From assembly GCF_964275005.1 (NCBI RefSeq), contig NC_092686.1:46622333-46686332 (forward strand): a stretch of 64,000 nt of DNA, written 5' to 3'. Below are positions 32,901 through 46,027 of this stretch, one piece after another (positions within the stretch are counted from its first letter, which is position 1; each line of letters begins with the position of its first letter). The DNA comes from Diadema setosum (Eukaryota; Echinodermata; Echinoidea; Diadematoida; Diadematidae). The position numbers and the translations under genes were made by a program. Below the pieces are notes generated by a model. The model saw only the letters and a program-made list of their open reading frames with translations, did no database searches and had not been told where the DNA came from.

Positions 32901-35059
32901 AATAATCACAACAAAATCATTTTAAGATTTCATTGTATCTTTACAGGCATCCATCATTGGGCAAAAAACAAACAAACACCAAAACAAAACAAAAAGATGT
33001 ATGCCATCTACATATGGATAAGGGAGTATAGTATGCAAATTTTATGTTTCACCTCGAGCAAATGGAGATTTGTCTTTATCAGCATCACTACAAGTATGAT
33101 GGAAGCACAAAATCAGCACATAAAACAAAATTATTTGATTCTTTCTGTTCTCTCTCTATTTTTGTATCTTGGGAGGCTTGTCTTCATGTGAACAATGTGC
33201 AAGTCAACTGTACATTGTGATTCAACACAAATAATAACTGATTCTGCCTTATACATCGCTTCTACTGCACCTATACAAGGAACTGTTCATAGTGACTATA
33301 CACATTGTACCAGTGTAAACATTACCACTCACTACATGACCCCATTCTGAGACTACAACCTCTTCAGCTCTTATCTGGCTGACAAAACTAAGTCCAACAT
33401 CATAAGATGGTCCTCCCATACAAAAAGAAAGAAAACTATGCTACCCTTGGTCTACTATTTTCCCATCCTAGTACCTAGATTTCAATATGCCATCTAAACA
33501 ACTTTAATAATTCCCTTTAAATATTTTGTTCTAACAACGCTGTGTGAAAAAAGGCATTTTTTACTTTCAAGGCTGATTAAATGTTCTCCCTCCTCAAATA
33601 CCCCAACATTTAACAAACATATTGCTGAAAATGATGTCAAGTACAAAATTATGGAAACAACATCATTATCATGTCACGGTGCATAATTGCAATCTTAAAT
33701 AGATAAAAAGATTCATCTTGGCACTGACAACCAATGGGGTCAAAGTTCAACAGATGCAGTTCAGTGATCACAAAAGAACATTAAGAGGAAAATTCATTAT
33801 CATTTGTCTCTAGCTGACTGGAAGACTGTACAAGTAAATCAGACTGTGAGGGGAAAAAAATAAGCTGTGAGGAACTTTGTTAATTCTTTGCCTGCAAAAA
33901 AAACAAAGGAAAAGATTAGCCCTAAAAGTCAGCAGAAAGTCTATCCATTTAGAGCAAAACAATTTTGCCATCCTCAGACTGAAATGTGTCAGAAATAGAG
34001 GATGTGGATAGGAGAGAAGTCTTTATTTTCAGACCCAGTGACTATTATAATGTCTACTTACCACTACTGCATGACTGTAAGATTGTAATAGCAAATAATA
34101 CCACCCCAAAGCGTCTAATTACACAGACTACACATAGAACACAGACATTCCAATCACTTTGTCAGGCCACAAAAATCTAATAATTTATTACATACAAGTA
34201 TGTACTATGACCGCCATGAAGAGAGAGATCTCACTTATCAATCTCTCTCTCTCTCTTCATATTGCATAATATATATTCTTCAACCACCATCAGTAACAAG
34301 AGATGATGCTTAATTGCACCATTGTACACTGTACTGGTATAACGTATCCACACAGACTGCTACATGACCTATATTCTTGGTTCACTCAAATTTTACATTC
34401 ACATTTCATGTGCCACTGTAATTAAGTATCGACTATGGGAACATCCATCTATCATACAAATTTTACAAACATGACTTTGACAACAGCAAAGTATCTGCAC
34501 TTGTCACAAATTTTACATCATAGTCATCGAGATCTCTTTTGCCGCAAAGGCTAAACTTAGTCAAAGCTTCTCTTAAATTTGCATTTTGTTGGAGGCAAGT
34601 GTTCAGGCTGATGCTCTATAAAACAGGGAGGCTGCGAATATGAAAGTAACCAACATCTGTTGGCATGAAAGTTGGTACGCAACACCTCCAGCACTATTCA
34701 AATTTACTTATTCACGAAAAATCTACCAAGTGATTACACATGTGAAACAGCCATAGAAACTTTGTGTCAGTTTGAAGTCTATAAGAAAAGAAAAGTCAAT
34801 GACATCTCTGTGTGCAAGTTTAATGTGCCATTTTGATCATGATACAATGCAAGTAAAAAAGCTTATCAAAAAGAGCTTCTTCTCCCCTTTACTGTAAGGA
34901 CGGTAAATGGAGGAGCATCACCTGAACACATAGAAAATATCCAAATTAGTAACAACTGATATCAAAAAGCCTGGAGTGAACATAATGGCGAATACACTCA
35001 AGACATTATTCATGCAACTGTTGGTTTGAACGTTGCAAAAATGAAGAAAGAAGTCAAAA

Positions 35060-35190
35060 TTCTGTGCCTACTGAATTGGCATCCCCTTGAAATGCCTCGT
35101 CACAGCAGTGGATTGAACCCACTGCCTACACGATCCTATAGGCTCTTGTACAGAGTCAATGGGGATTCTATAATCTGGTAGGGAACAGAT
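35060..35190 (-). mobile_element. Possible tRNA-like SINE fragment
   Basis: On the minus strand there is a B-box-like GGTTCAATCC (35110-35119) preceded by GTAGGCAGT. No clear A box or cloverleaf is present, so this is weak. Confidence 0.25.
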
Positions 35191-35776
35191 TAAATTTGGT
35201 CCGTTGTGTGCATGTCTGAAACAAGACTAATAGTCAATTCACATCAAGCCGTATGCTAATGTATCAAAGATATCCCTCTAAACAGGAATTAATCCTCGAC
35301 TATTCCACCTGTTTCTTCATCATAGTCCACAGCCACAAATATGAGATGGCATGGCATCACATAATACATCTGCCATTGTGATAATTGGTGTCACATCTCA
35401 ATATATTTCCCTCCTATATACCATAAGAATTGCGCCACCACAAATGCTATCACTAAACTACCACTCTTCTTCTTTTGCTTCTATTGACAGTGATGAATGG
35501 TGGTGTAGGAAAAGCAATTAATCATAGGGGAGAAAAAGATTGTGATTAATAGTGATCTTGACAAAAAAAAACAACTCATAAATTCATACAATTAGCACCA
35601 AATGTCCTTGGCTGGAGTGATACAATTCAGTCTGCTTCTTCCAGAACCTGTATTCCAGAATTTAGAACTCTCATCTTCGGTCTCGCGCAGGAAGGCATGA
35701 CGCTACAAGATCCTTAGAAGGACGAGCTAGACAGCTGAGCATCACACTTTCCATCATGAAGTTTCTACCCCTGCCA

Positions 35777-36571
35777 TCATAGATTGGTACCTGATTCAGA
35801 AGTTCTAGAGGTGGTGCGATTCCGGGGCCGGGTTGGAACCGGGGGAGGCTGGGCACCGTTGCGGGGGCTGTCGTTCTGGTTTGTCGGGCTTGTCATTCCT
35901 GGAGTAGGGGGCTGCACGCGCCTGATCCGGCTGGGGAGAGGGGGAGTCACCCCAGCATCAGCTTTCAGAAATGGGTTGTTGTCGAGTGGGGAGGGTGCAC
36001 CATTGGGCTTGGGTGTGGCGATGGGAGAATTTGGGGGCTTTCGGGGTCGGGGAGTGGTAGGGGGAGGGGCGCCGCCTCCTCCTCCTCCTCCTCCCCCTCC
36101 TCCTCCTCCTCCTCCTCCTCCTGATCCACCTCCGATTCCTCCACTGAGTGGTGATCGTCGAGACATATCTTGGGGGGAGGGGTGCGTGTGAGTGATGGGG
36201 GTATTGGAGAGGGGGGAGGGCTGGGAGGGGGGGTGGGATGGGGGCTGGGATGGGGGCTGGGGTGGGGGCTGGGTTGGGGGCTGGGTAGGGGGCTGGGTAG
36301 GGGGCTGGGTAGGGGGCTGGGAAGGGGGCTGGGCAGAGGACTGTGGGGAGGACTGGAAGGAGGCAAACTGCTTGGGGACGTTGGACTGGGGGATGATGGA
36401 CGAAATGTATTCGCCACTGCCTGAGGTACTACTGGAACTGACTGAGCTTGTGACTGAATCAAGTGAATCTCTGGTTTTTGCTTTGATTGGCGGCGCAGTT
36501 TGTGTTTTAGTGTCAGGGGCAAAGTGGAGTAGGTTAGAGGGGCCTCCAGATATGTCCTTTGGCGTGCTCGC
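35777..36571 (-). CDS. Last exon: Pro/Gln/Gly-rich C-terminus
   Basis: The acceptor TTTCTCTTTGTGCAG sets the start at 36571, phase 0. The exon encodes about 264 residues: ASTPKDISGG, a Ser-rich stretch, and a (Q/S/T)PP repeat of about 40 residues built on PPTQ. A poly-Gly tract of about 18 follows, then PRPRKPP, NNPFLKADAGVTPPLPSRIR and QPPPVPTRPR, ending SGTNL. Other frames across the repeats also stay open because of the GC-rich tandem repeats. The Gly and PPTQ tracts are likely length-polymorphic. Confidence 0.82.
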   Translation of the reverse strand, partial: ASTPKDISGGPSNLLHFAPDTKTQTAPPIKAKTRDSLDSVTSSVSSSSTSGSGEYISSIIPQSNVPKQFASFQSSPQSSAQPPSQPPTQPPTQPPTQPPTQPPPQPPSQPPSHPPSQPSPLSNTPITHTHPSPQDMSRRSPLSGGIGGGSGGGGGGGGGGGGGGGGGAPPPTTPRPRKPPNSPIATPKPNGAPSPLDNNPFLKADAGVTPPLPSRIRRVQPPTPGMTSPTNQNDSPRNGAQPPPVPTRPRNRTTSRTSESGTNL

Positions 36572-39500
36572 CTGCACAAAGAGAAACACAAGAGGGAGCC
36601 CTGTGAGCATGCTTCGTACTGGACTCAATACAAACCAAAGACCTAGATTTTCTGATATTTATTATCAAATCATCACATTCCCAACAAACATAAAACATTT
36701 TTTTTTTTCCTGGTATGTGTTTGTTGAAAAAAAAAAGAATGGGAAGGACACCTGTTAGAGATGCTTCAAATCATGACTTCCTTGACGTGTTTACTTGGAC
36801 ACAAAATGTCAGGCAACACAAGAGAGATGAGGATGAATCATGTCATGTGCAACAAAGCATCACACATGTCATGAATGGATTCATCTCCTCATACTCAGAA
36901 ATTTGTGTAGTCTCTCTAAGCAGGAGAGAATTAAGTTTGAGCTGTCACTACCACATCAGCATCAGTATTACATTGAATGGATGTTATTGGCATTTACTGC
37001 AAAAGTGGATATTTACGTGCGACTAATTTTTCACGCTTGGCCGGGTAAGAAGAGTTTCACGTGTTTTTAATTCCGCGGAATCAAGACATTGCGCACAGGC
37101 ACATATAGCAAGCAAAAATATTTGCGTGCTTTTATTTTCACGCTAGTTTCTGGTTGCGCGAAAATTTCTAACACCGCGAATATTTCCACTTTTACAGTAA
37201 AAAGTAGTGGTCTTGTGGGGAGCCTACCACTCATGCTGATGGAGCATGAGGCACAGTAGTCTACAAGGATATGAGGAGTGCTTGTTTCAAGCCAAGGGAA
37301 AATGAAGGGCGAAAGACAAATGAAGTCCGCAACTTACAACCAGCCAATCACAATGCTGCTACACTCTAATAGACATGCTTATCTCCAGCTTGCTTAGATT
37401 ACACATACATAGTAAAATTCACTGGACAGCATTAACCAACTTAGCTGTGTTGGCTGCTACTAAGATTCCACTTGATGCAACCATAATGGAGTGATGCCTA
37501 CACGACACCAATACCACATCCCAATGCTTGGGATGAACAGGTACAAAATGGTGGTGATGACATGGGTAATGACAATTGTGATGACAACAGTAATGACAAT
37601 GATGATAATGGTGACGACAACAGTGATAACTATAGTGATGATAATGGTGATGACAATGGTAATATTGGTGATGATAATGGTAACGATAATGGTGATGACA
37701 ATGGTAATATTGGTAATAATGATGGTGATGACAACAGTCATAATAACAGGTAATGATATTAGTTGCAATGCTTGCTACACTAACCAATATTGCATTGATG
37801 CATAAGGTTGGGTACTACATGTAGAATGAGGCATCTGACTTTATGTTCATTTCTTTTAAGAAATGCCATACAGCTTTTGCCCAATCTCTGCATTAGATGT
37901 TGAGATGTTATCTAAAACAGATTTCTAATCATCTGATGAATACGTAGGACTACTTTGTGGATAATGGAAAACACTTCCCTGTGTAAGGAGACTAAAGAAA
38001 TAAAACAAAGAACAGCTGGATGATGTGGCTGCTTAGTCACATGATTTCTGCAGCACATGAAGACAATTATTCAGAGCATCAAGTAGGTCAACAGGTGGCT
38101 TGCTAATTGGCATGTCTCCACAGCTATAATTCCAAATCTCACTCACATTTAGGAGTAGGGTTTGATTCTGAGCGGAATGCAATGCTATAGTCTCTAAGTG
38201 CATATCAAAAGGCACAAATTGTGTGTCCTGTTATAATGAAAGCCTAATAAAGTTGCCAAACAGTTTCTGAGTTGGTTTTTTTTTTATCAAAGACTTCATG
38301 ACTCAAAGCTTTCAAGTTCAATCTTATTTGTTTAATTTTTCCCCTTTTCCTGATGCACAGACGGCTACAGGTGAGAACTTTGGAAAGTATATCACATCAT
38401 TACGAAACAGGTATCTGACGGTAAAAAGAACAGTCATACAAGTTGTGAAATACAGAGAGTGAATAATGATTTGATACAGCAATGAAATGGACTGCATTAT
38501 GATGAGGTGTAGAAAAAGTCACAACACTTTTGAATGCAAATACTTATCATTCCACAATTCATAAGTATACCGACTACAGTGCAATCTCTGCTATTACTCA
38601 TACAGATAATGTAAAAGGTATGTTGATATTTCAAGAAAACACCTTCATATCTGAGTTTAGCAAAAGGCAAGGCATTAAACAAAGTACTGCATGAACAAAT
38701 AAAAAAAGTATGAAATGAAAACAACCAAGACATGAACTAAAAAGTCATAGCATGAATAGAGCCAGATTGAATCTTTCTGTGAATTCTTTGAAGTTGTGAT
38801 TATGATCTTGTCATTAATATAAATTAAAATACTATTGGTTTGGTGTTGACCTTTGCTATGTAAAATGTGTTAGTTGTTATCAAAACATTGGTATAAGTAA
38901 TTTCTTAATTCTGTTTATGTTCTGAGAGTGTGACAAGCCAGGTATATTGCACTTCCTACTCAGAGGTGCATACTTTAAAGCTGTGAATCTTCTTCTGAAA
39001 TGATTGCTAATGCTTTTCGATACGAAATCTGCCCAGCTGTAAGCATGCATGCAAAATAGATGACTTTCAAATTAACCTTGATGACAAGTCCTTAGCACTT
39101 TATCAAAAATAACACACCTTATACACAAAACCCATTATGTACTAGCCACATGATAGCTGGGTTACAGGCTGAGACACAAACTTCAACAAACACATTTAAT
39201 AAACTTTCTTTCTATCAAGAATTGGACAAAAAATTTGCAGTCGAGTTGAGTTTTAAGACAGGCATTTGAGGAATAAGCAAATTTAAAACTTTTCAGCTTA
39301 GAACCAGAGGTTCTATTGCATTCCTATGTTTTGAGCATAAATAAAAATAAGCAATAGATTTTTATGCAATAAAAAGCTTATTCAATAAGAAATGTATAGA
39401 TTTATAGGTATTGTTCCAAATATCAGGTAAAATATCACCCTTGTGGTTTTGATTTTGAACATTTTAATGAAAATGAGAATAATTTAAAATTGGCACCATA

Positions 39501-42500
39501 ATGTAGTGGAGATAAAGTTCTACAACCTTTTCCAATAATTCAATAACAACCCCCCCCCCCCCCCAACCATCATTGTGATAACGCCCTTCTGGTTCTCAGG
39601 CGACAAAATACAAACATTAATTGTTCTATTCATTTATGATACGTGATGGTTAGGTCATGGTTTTGGAATGCCACGTGAGCAGAGTGCGTTGGAGTGAAGT
39701 TGATAATTTCTGTCCATGTTCTGTGTTTGTGTGTGAAAGTTTTATCAATGCACAACTTTGTTCAAAATACAAGAAGGTACAGCATCTCATATGAAAGTTC
39801 TCATGTTTAAAAAAGTTGAATTTACCAAAAATTAATGAGGCAAAATAATGATACTGTTGAATTGCAAGATAATTGGAAAATAACTGAAAAACTCATAAAT
39901 GGTTATGTACATATCAAGGGAGAAATGCTGCATACACACTTCACAGATGGATACATGGCATGTTAGATTAATAGTACTTAAAGGACAAGTTCACCTTCAT
40001 TAACATAAGGATTGAGAGAATGTAGCAATATTAGTAGAACACATCATTGAAAGTTTGAGGAAAATCGGACAATCCGTTCAAAAGTGATGAATTTTTGAAG
40101 TTTTTGTACGGTCACCGCTGGATGAGAAGACTACTGCAGTGTATGATGTCACATGCGTACAACAATATAAGGAAAATATAAAGAGAATTTCACAAAATTT
40201 CATCTTTTGAAAAAAGTACACATTCCCTTGACTCGTTACTGACATATGTTATGGGTAATATTATTCCCATTGCCTTTAGATAGAGGCAAGACAAGTACTC
40301 TTTTATTATGCGAAAAAAGTGAAAATATGTTGAATTTTCATTATATTTTCTTTATACTGTTGTATTCATATGACATCACGAGCCTTAGTAGTCTCCTCAT
40401 CCAGCAGTTCCAACACAAAAATTTTAAAAATTCATAACTTTTGCATCGATTGTCCAATTTTCCTCAAACTTTCACTGATGTGTTCTACTAATATTGCTGC
40501 ATTCTCTCAATCCTTATGTTTATGAAGGTGAACTTGTCCTTTAATAAATACATATACATCAAGCATGCAAAAATAAACACAAATGTAAAAGCAAATAAAA
40601 CAAAACATTCTGTAGATGGTCTGAAATATTACTCATGATCCCTTATAAAGAAAAGACTAGAAGACCTGATAATGTGAGGATATGAGGGGAAAACAACATC
40701 TGCATGATTACCGACATTTTCTTGTAATGGGACATAGGGCCTACTGACAGAATCATTTATGGAAATAAACGGCAATCAAGTTTATACTCGCAGACAGAAG
40801 GCGAGTCTGGCATCTTGGTAATGAGTGAAAAAGAGGCAGAAATGGGTCAAAATAGGATGAGAGTGAGAGGGCCGTGTGCAAGTTTTGTTGGGTTGATCTT
40901 CTCGATTCAAGCCATCCTTCCAGGCAAAGCATGTATAATTGGAATCTTTCACAAGCCGTGCTCAAGCAATGCCACGAGAACTTCGGGATTATCAATGTAG
41001 CAACCAAGAGCATCTTATGCCGTCTTCAGTCAAACATTCTCAACAAGGTGCCAACAAGCCTTCGTCCTCAGCATCAACTTACCCATCACAACATAATTCT
41101 TATCCTTCAAGTGCTACGGAATATCAAAACAGTGATTGATTACAAGTGTGCCACGTAAATTAGTGTGAGTACATGTGGAGCCATGCAACTATGAAATTGT
41201 TGCGTGCCTTAGGTATTAATGTGGATGACATTGCATATGACATATTTGTCAAATGTCTTGAGACCTGCATTAAAATGTCATGTCACCCATGATGTAAGAA
41301 AGCAAAAATCAAACACACTCTGTTCATAGCAATCTAGAATGATACAAAGAAACAGCCATATTGTACAACATAACCATGTATAAAATTGCTTTCCTACCCT
41401 GCATTACCAAGTTCAGATATAACAATGAAAATAATGCAACTCATGAGTTATGTTCTCCATGGATACCGACATCTTAAAAAATCTCTAAATCTTACAATGA
41501 CTTCAAAGTCTTCAAGGGGCCTTGGGGTGATTATTTGTTTGACCCTACATGCTCTCTGACATCTTGCTTCTGTCCATTTCTCTGATCACTCTTTTTCCTT
41601 TACTGTGTGTGTGTGTGTGTCTCTCTCTCTCTCTTTTACATTGTTTTGTACATTTACACCTCAAATTTCTTTTTAAAAAACTGTTTCCCTTGAGAGCTTT
41701 AAGCATACATTATTCACTTATGGGTAAAAAGAAAAAAAAAAAGACTAGCAGAAATTCCATACATGTAAAGTGTAGTGAAACAAAAAATATGGTGTGCACT
41801 GCAGTGACATGGCCTGGCATTATCCCCATTCATGACAGGCAGGTTCCTGTTGACAACCAAACTGCTCTGCAGATTTGATGCTCTTCTGTTTTTTTTTTTT
41901 TTTGTGACAGATTTACTGTTTTGCCATCGTAACTTGGAGTTCACAAAGTGAACTACAGCGTACATCTTTGGTTAAATCTTGCACATAAAATGCTGTATTT
42001 GAGCCTGTCAGTGGTGGACCATATCAAAGTTTGCCTGGTTTGGTGTCGTTTCTGTCTTTTTTCATGCTAAAACCACATTTTGATGAGGTGCAATGTATGA
42101 CTGGTCTCTGTGAGTGACTATGGATCAATCATCTCCTGTCTCGTCTTGCTTCCAATGAGCTTTTTATTTTTTTTCATCCAGGAGAGAGGTCGTTTTTACG
42201 AGCTGCAGCTCACTCTATAATGTGTGTGCCGGAGTCTTTCTACACTTTTGAGCAACCAACATTTAGAGGGGAAATTTACCTAAAAATATATTTGGATTCA
42301 GCAAATGCAGATAGATCAGTTAATTCTCACTGAACGTTTGCAGAAAAGGTCAATCCTTTAAAAAATTCATATTTGTTTATTTTTAAAGTGTTGATTAATT
42401 CCATGTGCTGCCATACCTAGATGGGAATTCTATAATTTGTGTTGTCAGAAGGGCTGAATGATTTACAAAAGTAATGCAGGAATTTTTCACAAAATAAATA

Positions 42501-45500
42501 AATCTAGCATATCAAAAGAATACTTGCTTGAGCTACTCAAAGAGGTATGCAGAATTTATGATAATTCCATATGATTTGTGAAATTCTTCTCATTTTCTTC
42601 ATATTATTTTACAACAATTTGTAATGTTATCAATTGTTACGACTTCCTATATGAGGTTCCACTTCACGGAAAGCAATACATGTTATAACCAAAAGTCTGA
42701 ATACTGACACATATACTGACAAGTTTTGAATGAATTGTCTGAGTTACAATTAACTTACACCAAATGTATTGATTCTCTGTGTTTACAGAGTCCAAATATA
42801 TGTTTGGGGAAACTTCTCCTTGAAATGTAGAGCTGCAACGAACTAAACCTTGATGAATGCACTGCTGACTAGTCTACAGAAGATGGTGATTTAGTTAGGC
42901 TCTTGTCTTTCTAGTTATCATTCTGGTATTACCTCGTTTCAAGTCCATGATAGCTATTGGGAGGGAAAGAAGATGTAGACACCTGAATTTATCTCTCACC
43001 CTAACTCTGTTTTATCGAGTTTCTCAGCCACAATCTGCCCTTTTCAGAAGTTTCATCATATTCTCCCGTAGAAAAATGAGGCTTATCATGGCCACTTTAG
43101 AATATGCAAGTCAAAAACAAGATTTTGAATGGGTAAAAAGGGGGGGGGGGAATTGGTTGAAACTAAGCTACACTTTGTGTCGTTACTACACGGTGCCTTT
43201 TCTGCTGATCTTAAACTTGGTTGTCTCCAATTGCACCATGTTGTGTTCGATCTACTTGGGGTGAAAATAAAATGGAACATATCTTAAAAGCGCTACATTT
43301 AGATATCTGCGTAATCACAGACGATGAAATGTGTTCGAGGACCCACATTTTGGTGAGAATAATTCACTCAAAGCAGACATGATTGTGCAATACTGACAAC
43401 ACAATCAATAACTTAGGAGAGTGACTGGAACCCTTAAATTGTTCATCAATGAGTTCCTGAGATTAAAACTTTGTGAAAAATGGTAACTTACCTAGATACA
43501 GTGTAGTATTGGACAAGAATATTGCTGTTACTTTCCGATGTATGTGAATTGCAACATTACCAGTCAATACCAAGGATTATGCACAAAGTCTGCATCCATC
43601 ATCATAACATGGCAACAACAATTCCAACAATGTTGGGTTTCTTCAAATTTTGGACATTTACTTCACACCAATAAGAATCTTCTCCCATTTAAAAGAAAAA
43701 GTAAGCAGTTTAATTTTTACTAGTCTCAATCGAGGTTCAAAGAAATGTTCTCAATGACACGCTGATCACATCATCAATGTCAACTTGACTTACACTATCT
43801 CCTCAAAAAAGATAAAACAAAACAACAAAACAGGAACATAATTATGGATTAACACACAGTGCAGAATACATGAGTGCAGGCATTGTGGGGTATGTTGAGT
43901 AAAACCAATTAAAGCATTATGTGATATAAAACAACAAGAAAAAAAGCTCTCTTGCTGGTAAAGTGACCAAAAAGACAAATTAAACCTCTGGTGTGCCGCA
44001 TTGTTAATCCTAACCCTAAATATTCTTGTAATTCTTTATTGTTGGCATTTCCCATTAAAAAAGAACAAAAACAAAAACAGTTTGAATCTACACTAGACAA
44101 TGAAGTATGGGGTGGGGATGTATCTGGGGTGGGGATGTATCTGGGTGGTGGTATATAATGTGAGGTACATGTGGTATGAGCCAGATATTGAGAGGTCGAA
44201 AGAGTCCGTGTTTCAGAACAAAACAGTTTAATGTTCTCTATTTCAATACTGGGGACATAGACCTCTGACAATCATAGATTTCTTTATGAATCAAACATCA
44301 AACAGAGAAAATCTTACATGGACAAAAGATTTATCTACTCTACTTCCTGCAGATAATTTTGATCTCGGCACAAATTTTGACTGTCATTGTACTTCAGGAG
44401 ACCACCATTTATAGTTTATAAACACATGGTTAAGTACGAAAGGAAAAATAGCCTTTGAAAAAAAAGAGCTTATAGTAGAGGGGGCTGCAAAACAAAATGA
44501 CATATCAGTACAAATCTTGAATTAAATCAAGCAAGTACATGTACTAACAAAGATACAAACATTATCATTGGACCATCAGCATGTCAAATGACATCCTTTG
44601 GGCTACTCACATGATTGTTTGCTCATGGGACTATGACTTTACCTGCCCATAACTACTCCTTTATTTCATGATCAAAAACATCACATTAATGAGTTTCCAT
44701 TCTTCTCATATTTACTTGAAGGAGTTCAATTCCTCTCTTTTGGATGATACATCTGTTCATACTTTTCTCAACATATTATAATCACAAGGCATTAAAAAAT
44801 TTTCTGAGTAATATGTAAGAAACTCATGGCATTATGGGTATATGACAATAAGTTGTATAAGCTGTATTACAAATTTTCTAAACAGCGATTATAGTGCTTC
44901 AGTATTCAATGATGCCAGATTCACTTGCATTAAAGTAGTAACACCTTTCAAAATAACTGTCCTGTTTAACTCCACTTTTCACTTGATATCAACAACCTTT
45001 GATCTTAAAGGGCTTCCATCACATTAAAAGCATCAAAAGTCCTAGCAAACTTGAGTGACAATGTGCTTTATTATAACATATTTGTGGAGGAAAAGAAAAA
45101 GTCGTGAGCTGTGGCAATACTTTGTGTGGTGTTCCGGCTGCTGGTGGTACACTGGATATCATGACACTTACCCTAGAGCGTCCCATGTTTTAAGAAGAGA
45201 AAACCTGAAGGACTGGCCACAATGTGAACACAAACAAAACTTCAGGTAAACAGCTGTTCTCAGATCACATCAACAGAGAACTGCTTCAGTTGACTGACTC
45301 CATTTACTGAAAAGCACGTTTTGCCGACTTCTAGGATGTGTCATGTCAGACCAGTTAAAGGAATTATCTACCATTTGCAGATAAAACAAAAACCCAGCTT
45401 TAGTGCTTCAAAATAATTCTTAAATGTGAGTTAAGGATCAAAACAGCCATTGTAAAAATATTAATCAGTCTAATCAATGTTAAGTATTGTTAAATATACA

Positions 45501-45995
45501 AAATGTGAACAATAGTTATAACAAAATTGTGTCTAGACTAAACAGTCTACAGTTATGGTTTATTAAGAAAAATAGTGATATCTACTTAGATTTTATGCTT
45601 TATTGCAAAATTTTTATATGGTAGGATATTTTGTGATACAACTGACCTACACATATGCATCAAAAGTGATAACTCAAACATTTTTTAAATCACTGCTCCC
45701 AATGGTAAACAGGACCTTTAAAAGCCTTGAAACCATAACCCTTTGGTTGAGTGGTCAGTGACACATGGGATTTATTTCAGAGATAACAAAAGTAAAATTG
45801 AGTCAAATGTCTTGCAACACCTTCAAAAGAAATAGTGTGAGAGCTGTACTGTGTGTGACCTCCACATAGCTTGGTGCAAACTAAAGATATATCTCTTATT
45901 CTATCCCAATTTTCATCTTACCCTGTATAGAATGTACATGAAGAGGATTTCTAAACACTCTCTTCTTGAAATCTGAGCCCCCCCCCCCCCCCCCC

Positions 45996-46027
<32 letters not shown>

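Larger units (their letters stand above)
29976..35776 (-). other. Probable long 3' UTR of the minus-strand proline-rich gene
   Basis: The stretch follows the minus-strand stop at 35777 and lacks coding signals. It is nearly free of the transposons seen elsewhere, apart from a possible SINE at 35060-35190. A minus-strand AATAAA is at 29981-29986, close to where repeats resume. A 5.8-kb UTR is an inference; internal polyadenylation is possible. Poly-G (32670-32683) and (TC)n (34240-34258) runs occur in it. Confidence 0.45.

Noticed and set aside
35965-36758. Alternative long frames across the Pro/Gly repeats, including plus-strand Gly/Trp-rich ones
   Set aside because: The 12-bp and 3-bp repeats keep several frames open. 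Only the 35777-36571 minus frame joins in phase to upstream exons.
37419-37805. Met/Ile/Thr-rich and His/Tyr-rich ORFs
   Set aside because: Products of a triplet-based minisatellite open on both strands; no real protein character.
43489-43529. A 35-base micro-exon on the minus strand before a perfect GTAAGT donor
   Set aside because: The possible acceptor lacks a pyrimidine tract and the insert breaks the phase between the 47701 and 36571 exons.
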